From Pseudoruegeria sp. HB172150 (GTDB taxonomy: Bacteria > Pseudomonadota > Alphaproteobacteria > Rhodobacterales > Rhodobacteraceae), in contig NZ_JAATNG010000002.1 in the NCBI RefSeq assembly GCF_013184805.1, positions 534,637 through 598,636 of the forward strand: DNA of 64,000 nt, written 5' to 3'. A program made the position numbers and the translations under genes. The notes under the pieces were generated by a model. That model made no database searches, was not told the DNA's origin, and was given only the letters and a program-made list of their open reading frames with translations. Below are positions 35,120-43,744 of this stretch, in pieces. Each line of letters starts with the position of its first letter. Within the stretch, counting starts at the first letter, position 1.

Positions 35120-36568
35120 ATGGCAAGCGCCGACGAACAGCCACAATCCCTCAGCGATCTGTTGGAGACGATTCCAAACGTGGTCGACCACCTGTTCCGG
35201 AATCCGCCCAAGAACGCCCTGACAATCTATACACAGATGATGCCGGGTGACGGCGTGCGACCGGAGTTCACCACCTGGCGGGACGAGCAGCAGTCGTGGC
35301 GCAAGAGCATCGCGCTGCATGACCAGTCCTACCACATGCACTCACTGCACGTTCGCGGGGCTCGGGCGCAGGAGTTCCTGCAATTCCTCTCGGTTAACAC
35401 TTTCAAGAATTTCGGCGTCGGCGCGGCAAAGCAGCTGTTGGCTTGTTCTCCCGACGGCTATGTGATTGGCGACGCGATCCTCTATCGGCTGGAAGAGGAG
35501 GAGTACCTCGTCGTCGGTAACCCGGCCACGACGGACTGGGTCGAATACAACGCTCAGGCGCTGGACTATGGCGTCACCACTGAACTCGATCCGATGTGGG
35601 CACTGAACCCCGCGAAGAAGCGGAATTTCTACCGCTATCAGGTTGAGGGCCCCAATGCCTGGGACCTGCTGGAGGAACTGAACGGCGCCCCGCTGCCCGA
35701 GATCAAGTTCTTCAAATCCGACACGCTGACAATCGCCGGCTGCACAGTTCGCGGCATGCGCCACACGATGGGCGGCGTCCCCGGCCTCGAACTCTCCGGC
35801 CCGTGGGAGGATCGAAAGACCGTCAAGCGTGCCTTGGTCAGCACCGGCAAGAAGTACGGTTTGCGCCAGATCGGCTCCATCGCCTATTTCACCACCGTAA
35901 TTGAAAGTGGCTGGTGGGCTGTGCCGGTCTCCGCTGTCTATACGAGCCCGGAAATGAAGGGCTATCGCGACTGGCTGTCTGCCAAACACGCCTCGATGCG
36001 GATGTCCCTGGGCGGCAGCTATTATTCCCAGGATATCGAGGATTACTACCTCACGCCCTATGACCTGAACTACGGCCACCTGGTGAAGTTCGATCACGAC
36101 TACATCGGCCGCGAGGCACTGGAGGCGATCAGCGACAATGAACACCGCAAAAAGGTGACGCTGGTCTGGAACGCCGATGATGTGCTGAAGGTCATGCAGA
36201 GCCAGTTCGAAACGGGCGAGGCGCCGCTTCCGATTACAATGCCGCTCGCCGCGACTGCCCGCATGCACTACGACCGAGTCGAGGACCGGAACGGCAAATT
36301 CATCGGTTTGTCGACCTATCCCGCTTACACCGCCAACGAGCGGGCGATGATGTCGCTCGCCTCGGTCGACGCGGATTTTGCCGAGCATGGCACTGAGGTT
36401 GCGCTGATCTGGGGCGAGGATGGCGGCGGGTCGCGAAGCGCCGGCAACATCGAGGCACATAAGCAGGTACGGATCCGTGCCACCGTCGCTCCCTGTCCCA
36501 TCAGTCAGGCCGCGCAGTCATACCGAAGCGAAATCGGCGTCAAACGTGGCTCTCTGGAGGAAGTCTGA
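35120..36568 (+). CDS. LigM/DesA-like tetrahydrofolate-dependent O-demethylase (GcvT superfamily)
   Basis: A protein of about 482 residues of the aminomethyltransferase (GcvT-like) superfamily. Length and sequence pattern suit LigM/DesA-type enzymes, which move the methyl of vanillate- or syringate-type aryl ethers to tetrahydrofolate; LigM is about 470 residues and GcvT or DmdA about 370. Recognisable parts are LHDQSYHMHSLHVRGARAQEF near 75-95, FYRYQVEGPNAWDLLEEL near 170 and LVKFDHDYIGREALEAI near 335. The ATG at 35120 has GGGAGG upstream; ATGs at 35090 and 35105 do not. The start of the next gene overlaps its stop. The substrate is inferred from family and neighbours. Confidence 0.75.
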   Translation: MASADEQPQSLSDLLETIPNVVDHLFRNPPKNALTIYTQMMPGDGVRPEFTTWRDEQQSWRKSIALHDQSYHMHSLHVRGARAQEFLQFLSVNTFKNFGVGAAKQLLACSPDGYVIGDAILYRLEEEEYLVVGNPATTDWVEYNAQALDYGVTTELDPMWALNPAKKRNFYRYQVEGPNAWDLLEELNGAPLPEIKFFKSDTLTIAGCTVRGMRHTMGGVPGLELSGPWEDRKTVKRALVSTGKKYGLRQIGSIAYFTTVIESGWWAVPVSAVYTSPEMKGYRDWLSAKHASMRMSLGGSYYSQDIEDYYLTPYDLNYGHLVKFDHDYIGREALEAISDNEHRKKVTLVWNADDVLKVMQSQFETGEAPLPITMPLAATARMHYDRVEDRNGKFIGLSTYPAYTANERAMMSLASVDADFAEHGTEVALIWGEDGGGSRSAGNIEAHKQVRIRATVAPCPISQAAQSYRSEIGVKRGSLEEV

Positions 36569-36996
36569 TGTTGTCGAACACCGTCACCCGGTTGATCGAG
36601 TGGGGGGACTGCGATCCGGCCGGGATCGTCTTTAACCCTAACTTTTTCCGCTGGTTCGACCATTGCACGACTTTGCTCTACGAGGCGGCGGGTTGGCCGA
36701 AACAGGTGATGGTCGAGACCTTCGGAATTGCCGGTTGCCCGCTGGTCGAAACGACGGCCAAGTTCCTAGCGCCATGCCGGTATGGCGAGGAAGTGGAAAT
36801 CACTTCGACAATCGCCGAGGTCCGGAACTCCGGTTTCGACATACGGCACATGTTGCAGAAGGACGGTAAGGTCCGGGTGGAAGGAAAGGAAACCCGGGTC
36901 TGGACCGCGTGCGATCCAGAAACCGGTCGGCTGAAATCTGCGGTGATACCCGAAGAAGTCGTCCAGCGGTTCCGGGGAAAGCCGGTGCCTGGCTGA
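36568..36996 (+). CDS. 4-hydroxybenzoyl-CoA thioesterase-like hotdog protein
   Basis: A 142-residue hotdog-fold thioesterase. IEWGDCDPAGIVFNPNFFRW at residues 10-29 matches the active-site segment of Pseudomonas 4-hydroxybenzoyl-CoA thioesterase, with Asp16 in the place of its catalytic Asp17. ATG overlapping the demethylase stop by one base, behind GGAGGAAG. It probably releases CoA from an aroyl- or acyl-CoA made by the ligase of the same locus, or relieves a dead-end thioester. Confidence 0.87.
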   Translation: MLSNTVTRLIEWGDCDPAGIVFNPNFFRWFDHCTTLLYEAAGWPKQVMVETFGIAGCPLVETTAKFLAPCRYGEEVEITSTIAEVRNSGFDIRHMLQKDGKVRVEGKETRVWTACDPETGRLKSAVIPEEVVQRFRGKPVPG

Positions 36997-37028
36997 CGTT
37001 GCAAAAAAAGGAACGTGGTCCTCGCAGG

Positions 37029-40000
37029 TCAGGTCACGCGTTTTTTTGAAGGCCGTCGCACAATCACGAAGCAGGCCGGCACCACAAATACACCTATAAA
37101 TGTCGCTGCCGTCATGCCGCCAAGCACCGCGATACCGATTGCGTTCTGTGCCTGAGCGCCGGCCCCGCTGGCTGTCGCAAGGGGCAGGACCCCCAGCATG
37201 AAGGCCAATGACGTCATCAAGATCGGCCGCAGGCGCATGCGGGCAGCTTCAAGTGCGGCTTCGACCGTGCTGCGTCCCTGCTCCTCTAGGTCTCGCGCGA
37301 ACTCCACAATCAGAATCGCATTCTTCGCCGCAAGGCCGATCGTTGTCAGGATCCCGACCTTGAAATAGACGTCGTTGGACTGATCGAAGAGCACCGCAAA
37401 GAACAGCGCACCGGCGATCCCTACCGGGACCGAGAGCATTACCGCTATCGGAATGCTCCAGCTTTCATACAGCGCGGCGAGCGCAAGGAATACCACGAGC
37501 GCAGACAGTGCATACAGGTATGGCGCTTGGCTGCCGGATTGTTGTTCCTGAAAGCTCAGACCCGTCCAAGCGACGCCATAGCCACCGTCCAGACTGTTTG
37601 CCAGCTCGGCTATCGCGTCCATCGCCTCACCGGAAGAGACACCATCGCCGGGGCTTCCCGAGACTGAAATCGCGCCGATCCCGTCTATCCGGGAAAGCGA
37701 TGGCGTATTGGAAATCCACTCCGTCTCCATGAAAGAGGAAAAGCTAACCATCTCGCCACCAGAATTGATGGCAAACCAATCTTCGATGTCTTCTGGCTGC
37801 ATCCGGTAATTTGCTGCAGCTTGCACGATCACCGGGCGTAATGTGCCGTTCATGTCGAAATCGTTGACAGTGGTACCGGCGAACACCGTTGACAGGATGC
37901 TGTTCACTGAAGAGACGCTAACACCGAAGCTTTCGGCCTTCTGCTGATCGATGTTGATGCGCAACACCGCTTCACTGTCAGTGCCTTCGACCCGTACGTT
38001 TGAAAGCCTCGGATCCTCCCCGGCAATTTGCTCCAGTTCGGTTGCGGCGGCGCGGAGGTCTTCTCCGCCGGTGTTTCCGAAATCGACCAGGTACATCGAA
38101 AACCCGGACGTGTTTCCGAGGCCCGGAATGGACGGAGGCTGCATGAAAAGAACCTGTCCCGCCCGGATGTTGCCGAACCGCGCCGTTGCCCGCCCGGCCA
38201 CTGACGATGCGGATTGTCCTTCGTCCGATCGATCATCGAAATCGCGCAGCTTAACAAATATCATGGCGGTGTTCTGGCCGGATCCGCCGAAACCAAAGCC
38301 GAGTGTGGCAAATGTGCTTTCAACCGCGGCGCTCTCCTCGGTCAGCAGGTAGTCCTCGACCTGCGAGACGACCTGTTCCGTCTGGGGTGTGGTAGATCCC
38401 TCGGACAGATTCACCATCACCATGAGCACGCCCTGGTCTTCCTGCGGAAGAAAAGAGGACGGCAGCCTCGTGAATGTCACGCCGGCTGCCCCGGCCAAGG
38501 CCAGGATTACAAGAATAGCTATCCAGGATCTTTTTGTCAGGCGCTTCACCACGGACGCATAGGCGGACGTCATCCTATTGAAACAGCTATTGAACCACCT
38601 TGCTGGCGCAAACTCGGCCCCGGTTTTCTTCCGCCGCAGAAGCGAGGCCGTCAGGGCCGGTGTCAGGATCAGCGCCACAAGGGCCGACAGAACCATCGCA
38701 CTGATAATCGTGACCGAGAACTGGCGATAGATCACGCCGGTCGAACCGCCGAAGAACGCCATGGGCAGGAAGACTGCCGAGAGGACCAGCGCGATGCCGA
38801 TCAGCGCCCCTGTGATCTGGCGCATGCTCACTTCGGTAGCAGGCAGGGGATCAAGGCCATCTTCCTCCATGACGCGCTCGACGTTTTCGACCACAACGAT
38901 CGCGTCATCGACCAGCAGGCCGATGGCGAGGACCATGCCGAACATCGTCAACGTATTGATCGAATACCCGAGAACCGCCAACACGCCGAACGTCCCGGCC
39001 AAAACGACGGGCACTGCGATGATCGGGATGACAGTGGCGCGCCAGTTCTGCAGAAAGAGAAGGATGACGAGAAAGACCAGGGCCACGGCCTCGATCAGCG
39101 TGTGATAGACTTTCTCGATGGATAACTCGACAAAGGGCGATGTGTCGTAAGCGACTTCGAACTCCACGCCAGCTGGCAGCGATGCTTCCAGTTCGGCCAG
39201 TGTTTCGCGGACGGCTTCTGCGGTGTCGACCGCATTCGCACCGGTAGCGAGGTTCACCCCGAAACCGGAGGCGTTCGCGCCGTTGAACCGGGCATCGCCG
39301 CCGTAGCTTTCTTGGCCTATCTCGATCCGCGCCACGTCGCCAAGCAGGACATGCGAACCGTCCTCTTCAGACTTCAGCAGAATGCTCTCGAATTCTTCGA
39401 CGGTCGAGAGCTGGCTCTGAGCGGTGATCGTCGCTGTGAATTGCTGACCCTCGACTACCGGAAGCTCGCCGAGCGACCCAACGGATACGGTGGAGTTCTG
39501 CGCTGCAATCGCCGAAGTCACGTCGGAGGGCGTAAGCTGGAACTCGGAAAGGGAAAGCGGGTCGAGCCAGACGCGCAACGCATAGCCAGACCCGAAGGAA
39601 TTGATCCCGCCCACGCCGTCGGTGCGCTGTATGGGCCCCGAAACCTGATTGTCGAGGATATCGCCGAGTTCAATCGTCGAATAACGGCCATCGCTCGAAA
39701 CGATTGCCCCGACCATCAGGATCGAGGACGAAGAGCGCGATATCGTCACCCCGGAAGACTGAACCGAGTCAGGTAGTTGCCCTTCGATCTGGCTGACTTT
39801 GGATTGCACGTTGTTCTGGGCGTCGACCGGATCAATGCTTTCATCGAAGGTCAGTTCGATAGACGAAGAGCCTTCGCGTGACGTACTCTCCATGTAGAGT
39901 ACGCCGTCGAGCCCCGTCATCGCGTCTTCGATGACCGAGGTGACCGAATTTTCGACAGCTGAAGCGGTGGCGCCGGAATAGCTGGCAGAGACACGCACAG

Positions 40001-40124
40001 TCGTCGGAGCAATTTCGGGATACTGCGAAACCGGAAGCTGATAAAAGGCGAGAGCACCGGCCAACATCGCAACGATAGCCAGCACCCACGCAAACACGGG
40101 GCGGTGAATGAAGAACTGTGCCAT
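37029..40124 (-). CDS. RND efflux pump inner-membrane transporter (HAE-1/AcrB type)
   Basis: A 1031-residue proton-driven drug exporter. It begins FIHRPVFAWVLAIVAMLAGA (first membrane helix). The proton-relay Asp pair is in GLLVDDAIVVVENVERVMEE near residues 405-425. LTPALTASLLRRKK ends the first half and GLAAKNAILIVEFARDL, with the relay lysine region, lies near 935. Full normal length with 12 membrane segments. It is encoded three bases after its adaptor. No outer-membrane TolC-like gene is adjacent. Substrates unknown. Confidence 0.95.
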   Translation of the reverse strand: MAQFFIHRPVFAWVLAIVAMLAGALAFYQLPVSQYPEIAPTTVRVSASYSGATASAVENSVTSVIEDAMTGLDGVLYMESTSREGSSSIELTFDESIDPVDAQNNVQSKVSQIEGQLPDSVQSSGVTISRSSSSILMVGAIVSSDGRYSTIELGDILDNQVSGPIQRTDGVGGINSFGSGYALRVWLDPLSLSEFQLTPSDVTSAIAAQNSTVSVGSLGELPVVEGQQFTATITAQSQLSTVEEFESILLKSEEDGSHVLLGDVARIEIGQESYGGDARFNGANASGFGVNLATGANAVDTAEAVRETLAELEASLPAGVEFEVAYDTSPFVELSIEKVYHTLIEAVALVFLVILLFLQNWRATVIPIIAVPVVLAGTFGVLAVLGYSINTLTMFGMVLAIGLLVDDAIVVVENVERVMEEDGLDPLPATEVSMRQITGALIGIALVLSAVFLPMAFFGGSTGVIYRQFSVTIISAMVLSALVALILTPALTASLLRRKKTGAEFAPARWFNSCFNRMTSAYASVVKRLTKRSWIAILVILALAGAAGVTFTRLPSSFLPQEDQGVLMVMVNLSEGSTTPQTEQVVSQVEDYLLTEESAAVESTFATLGFGFGGSGQNTAMIFVKLRDFDDRSDEGQSASSVAGRATARFGNIRAGQVLFMQPPSIPGLGNTSGFSMYLVDFGNTGGEDLRAAATELEQIAGEDPRLSNVRVEGTDSEAVLRINIDQQKAESFGVSVSSVNSILSTVFAGTTVNDFDMNGTLRPVIVQAAANYRMQPEDIEDWFAINSGGEMVSFSSFMETEWISNTPSLSRIDGIGAISVSGSPGDGVSSGEAMDAIAELANSLDGGYGVAWTGLSFQEQQSGSQAPYLYALSALVVFLALAALYESWSIPIAVMLSVPVGIAGALFFAVLFDQSNDVYFKVGILTTIGLAAKNAILIVEFARDLEEQGRSTVEAALEAARMRLRPILMTSLAFMLGVLPLATASGAGAQAQNAIGIAVLGGMTAATFIGVFVVPACFVIVRRPSKKRVT

Positions 40125-40127
40125 GTC

Positions 40128-41297
40128 TTATTCGTTTCCGGCCGGTGCCGCATCCTCGACCACACCAGCGGCGTTGATCGTGACAGGTACAGTCGTGATT
40201 GCCGCGCCATTCGTCAGGTTGGTCAGTCCGTCCAGGATCACCTCGTCTCCGGCGGCAACTCCATCTGTCACAATCCACCCATTCTTGTGGGTGCCTGAAT
40301 AGGTCAATTCCACCCGTTCAGCGGTTCCGTCCCTGGCTATGAAGGCTGTTAGCGTGCCGTCAGATTGCCGTTCAGTTGCGCGCTGTGGCACCAGGATCGC
40401 CCTCTGTTCACCAACAATGATCCGGACCCGCAGGAACTGGCCGGGCAGGATCATCCGGTCCGGATTCTCGAATTCGAAGCGAAGGTCGATCGCCCCGGTA
40501 GTCGTCGATACCGACAGGCCGGGAGCGACGAGCCGCCCGGTGCTCTCGTAGATCTCGCCGTTTTCCAGCGTTAGCACCGCTTCCAGCTGACCGCCCGGCT
40601 GCATGCTCCCGCTGGCAATGCGCGATCGGATCCGCATCATTCTCGCTGAGCTTTCGGCAACATCTACGTAAATCGGGTCCATCGCCGTCACGGTAGTAAG
40701 CGCATCGGTCTGGTTCGCCGTTACCAGCGTTCCGATCGAGACCGCGCTTACGTCGACCACCCCGGCAATCGGGCTGCGGATGTCCACTCGGTCTAGGTCG
40801 AGCCTTGCACTCTTCAGGGCTGCCTCGGCCGCACTTAGCGTCGCCTTCGCTTGAGCGAGATCAGCCTGCGCCGTCTGCAGGTCGGAAGATGTGACACCCG
40901 TGCCTTCCAATCGGACATAGCGATCAACGGTAGACTGGGCGGCATCGAGAGCGGCGGCAGCGCCGGTCCGTTCGGCCTCGGCCGCGGCATAGGCGACTTC
41001 ATATGTGTCCGGCTCTAGTCGGAACAACAGGTCGCCGATCTCGAGAGTGCGGCCGGGGGTATATGCGATCTCCGCGATGATACCGCCGACCCTGGGGCGG
41101 ATCTCAGTCCTTTCGCTCGCGACGGCCCGGCCCGGGAGGGTTACGGAGTAGGGAACGAGAGTTTCCTCAAGTGCCATGACTCCGACTTCCTTCGGAGCAC
41201 CGCCAGCCTCTTCCGAAATTGGCTGCGCTGAAACTGGTGTGACCATTGCAATCAGCAACAGGAGGAGGAGAGGAAAAACCGGCGTGGAACGAAGCAT
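40128..41297 (-). CDS. RND efflux periplasmic adaptor (AcrA/MexA type)
   Basis: A 389-residue adaptor with a signal peptide (MLRSTPVFPLLLLLLIAMV, cleavage near VSAQ) but no lipobox cysteine. The lipoyl half is near 70-100 (IRPRVGGIIAEIAYTPGRTL), a helical hairpin spans 105-175 and the second lipoyl half has DIRSPIAGVVDVS. The beta-barrel and membrane-proximal domains follow. It joins the RND pump to an outer-membrane channel. The start is ATG at 41297. Confidence 0.92.
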   Translation of the reverse strand: MLRSTPVFPLLLLLLIAMVTPVSAQPISEEAGGAPKEVGVMALEETLVPYSVTLPGRAVASERTEIRPRVGGIIAEIAYTPGRTLEIGDLLFRLEPDTYEVAYAAAEAERTGAAAALDAAQSTVDRYVRLEGTGVTSSDLQTAQADLAQAKATLSAAEAALKSARLDLDRVDIRSPIAGVVDVSAVSIGTLVTANQTDALTTVTAMDPIYVDVAESSARMMRIRSRIASGSMQPGGQLEAVLTLENGEIYESTGRLVAPGLSVSTTTGAIDLRFEFENPDRMILPGQFLRVRIIVGEQRAILVPQRATERQSDGTLTAFIARDGTAERVELTYSGTHKNGWIVTDGVAAGDEVILDGLTNLTNGAAITTVPVTINAAGVVEDAAPAGNE

Positions 41298-41736
41298 GAG
41301 GGACCCTAGTGAACAACATCTTGCAGTTTCATTTAGCTCTTACGGATCTGACACCAAAATCTGTCGGTCCGAACACGCTATGTTCCCCAGCGCACAGCGC
41401 CATATGTCCGGACGCGTCAGGCATCAGTTAGTGCACGACCTTGGTTGGTCGCCGCTAGTGCGCTTCCAATTCTTTTTTTACGCCGTTTTGATTACTCTTT
41501 CAGCTATGTCGGTGCCATCGCTTCGGCGGAAGGCGATTGCGTGGAACCGACGGCCATGTCGCCGCCGCTGGGCCGGAACGGTTTCAGCAGCCATGCAGCA
41601 CCGTGACCATTAAAACCCGAGTACATATCCTCGCTTGCCCTGTCAGTCCCGACGCTGTCTCGCGAAACCAAGTGGATGGGCAAACCGACGCGTCCGGCTG
41701 AGTGTGCGATGAAGCGTTTGCGGGATCGCATTGCCG
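41298..41736. other. spacer between the RND operon and the sulfonate operon
   Basis: 439 bases between the start of the RND adaptor gene and the end of the comE-like gene. Short frames on both strands have no ribosome site or family resemblance. It should hold the RND promoter and the terminator of the sulfonate operon. I see no clear hairpin with a T-run. Confidence 0.5.
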
Positions 41737-42291
41737 CTATCGCTGCACCTCCTGAATGAACCGATCCCGAATTGCGACCGGGTTCCGGGTGATCACTGGG
41801 ACATCCACGTTGCCGGGATCACAATTCGCGACAATGATGGTCATCGTTTTGGACCGCAGCGCATCAGCAACTGCCGCCCGTGTCTCTTCAGCCTCGGCCT
41901 CTACAACCGTCTCACAGCCGCAAGCCCGTGCCACCGATGCAAGTGAGGTTTTTGCAGAAGTGTAGGTCTTCTGATCTCCGGTTGAACCGTAGCTGCCGTT
42001 GTCGACGATGAGCAGAATGAAGTTCGGAGCCGGGTTATTGGCGATGGTTGCGAGGGTCCCCAGGTTGGTCAGAACCGATCCGTCGCCGTCAATGGCAATC
42101 ACTGGTTTGGGCTGCGTGAGCGCCAGGCCGAGCCCTATCGACGAAGCAAGTCCCATCGTGCCGAGCATGTAGAAGTTCGACGTGCGGTCATCGAGCGCTG
42201 CCAGTTCCTGGCTGGGCGCGCCAATATTGCAGACGACGAGGTGGTCGGAGATCACCGGGATCAGGTCTTTCAACAGGTCATGGCGGTTCAT
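41737..42291 (-). CDS. comE: sulfopyruvate decarboxylase beta subunit (TPP-binding)
   Basis: A protein of 184 residues, the TPP-binding half of a two-subunit decarboxylase. IAIDGDGSVLTNLG followed about 25 residues later by VDNGSYGSTG is the GDG-N thiamine diphosphate/Mg motif. Together with the alpha subunit it should convert sulfopyruvate to sulfoacetaldehyde and CO2. The ATG at 42291 overlaps the alpha stop (ATGA); the open frame that continues to 42627 is out-of-frame sequence of the alpha gene. It is last in the seven-gene operon. Phosphonopyruvate decarboxylase is the family alternative, but the hydroxyacid dehydrogenase and sulfosugar-type neighbours favour the sulfonate. Confidence 0.82.
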   Translation of the reverse strand: MNRHDLLKDLIPVISDHLVVCNIGAPSQELAALDDRTSNFYMLGTMGLASSIGLGLALTQPKPVIAIDGDGSVLTNLGTLATIANNPAPNFILLIVDNGSYGSTGDQKTYTSAKTSLASVARACGCETVVEAEAEETRAAVADALRSKTMTIIVANCDPGNVDVPVITRNPVAIRDRFIQEVQR

Positions 42292-42794
42292 GTGGCGGCC
42301 CCCCAGAAGCTGGCGTCGGTCAGGATCGCGGTCGGTTTCGAACACATCTGTGTATGCGCCAGGATACCCGGGAACTCGGCGGCCTGGTCTGGGTGGTGGA
42401 AGTGGTAGGTGGGGATGTGAAGCTGGGCGAGGATAGCATTGGTGTGCAGCGCCATCTCGACCTGGCACGCCACCTTTTCGCCGACCTCGCCGCGGTAGGA
42501 GATCAGCATCGGCAGCGGGATGTGGTAGAACTGGATCAGGGTGGCGAGGGCGTTCACCACCACGCCCAGCGCGGTGTTTTGCATCACGATGCAGGGCCGC
42601 CCGCCGCCGAGATAGGCGCCGGCGCAAAGGCCCATCCCCTCGTCCTCCTTGTTGCAGGGGACGTGGCGGATGCTGGTGGTTTCGTCCAGCACCTCGAGCA
42701 CCCCGGCCAGCTGCTTGCAGGGCACGGAGGTGACGAAATCGACGCCGGCGGCGACGAGATCGCCGACAAGCTGTCGGTCCATTTCCTTGGGCAC
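42288..42794 (-). CDS. comD: sulfopyruvate decarboxylase alpha subunit
   Basis: A 168-residue TPP-enzyme N-terminal (pyrimidine-binding) half. FVTSVPCKQLAGVLEVL near 20-36 and HVPCNKEDEGMGLCAGAYLG near 44-63 carry the catalytic glutamate and match ComD-type sulfopyruvate decarboxylase alpha subunits. Split alpha and beta genes are the ComDE arrangement; many bacteria have one fused protein. It follows the hydroxyacid dehydrogenase gene after 19 bases. Confidence 0.83.
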   Translation of the reverse strand: MPKEMDRQLVGDLVAAGVDFVTSVPCKQLAGVLEVLDETTSIRHVPCNKEDEGMGLCAGAYLGGGRPCIVMQNTALGVVVNALATLIQFYHIPLPMLISYRGEVGEKVACQVEMALHTNAILAQLHIPTYHFHHPDQAAEFPGILAHTQMCSKPTAILTDASFWGAAT

Positions 42795-42813
42795 GTTTTC
42801 TTCCTCCTCCCGG

Positions 42814-43737
42814 TCAGGTCCGGACCAGATGCGCGCGCACTCGGTCCGCGATCATCGCGCTGACGCGCGTGTTGCTCTCTTCGGTGACGCCGCCGATATG
42901 CGGGGTCAGGATCAGGTTCGGAAGGCCGTCGAACTGCGCGGCGGCCTCGGCGGTGAGCGGTTCGGTCTCGAACACGTCGAGCGCCGCGCCGCCCAGCCTG
43001 CCCTCTCGCAGGGCAGACGCAAGCGCGGCCTCGTCCACCACGCCGCCGCGCGCGGCGTTGATAAGTACGGCGTCAGACTTCATCCGGGAAAGGCGGGTGG
43101 CGTTGATCAGGTGCCGTGTCGCGCCGGTCAGCGGGACGTGCAGGCTGACGACATCCGCTGCTGGCAGAAGGTCGTCGAGATCGCGCGCAGGCACGTCGCC
43201 CCACGCGGGGTGGTCGGGGGGCAAGAAGGGATCGTGGGCGATCAGGTTCAAGCCCAGCGCCCGCGCCTTGACGGCGAGGTCCTGCGCGATGGCGCCGAAG
43301 CCGACGAGGCCCAGCGTCTTGCCCGCGAGCTCGCGTCCGGCACATGCGGTACGGGGCCAGCTGCCGGCCTGCATCGCCACGCGCGCGTCATAGGCACCGC
43401 GTAGCAGGCTCATGGCGGTGGCAAGGACGTATTCCACCACCGACAGATTGTTGGCTCCGGTGGCCGGGTAGACCTCGACATCACGCGTGGCGCAGGCGGC
43501 CTGGTCAATGTTGTCGAGCCCGACGCCGAGGCGCCCGACGCATTCGAGGTCGGGTGCGGCCGCCAGCAGATTGGCGGTCACCTGCGTCCGGTTGCGGACA
43601 ATCAGCGCGCGGCGGCCGGGGATCAGAGCCTCGATCCGCGACGGGTCGTCGGCTAGGGCAGGGTCGTAGTGGACGTCGAACTCCTTGCGCAGCGCGTCGA
43701 CGGCGGTCTCGTCCATGAATTCGGTGATCAGGATCAT
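42814..43737 (-). CDS. slcC: 2-hydroxyacid dehydrogenase, candidate (S)-sulfolactate dehydrogenase
   Basis: A 307-residue D-2-hydroxyacid dehydrogenase. The NAD site is GLVGFGAIAQDLAVKARALG near 145-164, the catalytic Arg is in NAARGGVVDE near 225, the Glu in VFETEPL, and the His in LTPHIGGVTEES near 285. In sulfonate degraders the SlcC-type enzyme of this family oxidises (S)-sulfolactate to sulfopyruvate. The ComDE genes directly downstream supply the step that would follow, which is the main reason for the call. Phosphoglycerate dehydrogenase-like activity on another acid cannot be excluded. Confidence 0.75.
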   Translation of the reverse strand: MILITEFMDETAVDALRKEFDVHYDPALADDPSRIEALIPGRRALIVRNRTQVTANLLAAAPDLECVGRLGVGLDNIDQAACATRDVEVYPATGANNLSVVEYVLATAMSLLRGAYDARVAMQAGSWPRTACAGRELAGKTLGLVGFGAIAQDLAVKARALGLNLIAHDPFLPPDHPAWGDVPARDLDDLLPAADVVSLHVPLTGATRHLINATRLSRMKSDAVLINAARGGVVDEAALASALREGRLGGAALDVFETEPLTAEAAAQFDGLPNLILTPHIGGVTEESNTRVSAMIADRVRAHLVRT

Positions 43738-43744
43738 CGGGGCC

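Noticed and set aside
38214..39125. A 303-codon plus-strand frame opposite the RND pump gene
   Set aside because: It is His/Gln/Asp/Arg-rich, as expected for the complement of membrane-protein codons, and the RND protein is intact on the other strand.
42292..42627. N-terminal extension of the comE frame
   Set aside because: It is an out-of-frame shadow of the comD gene; the ATG at 42291 overlaps the comD stop and begins the family-like sequence.
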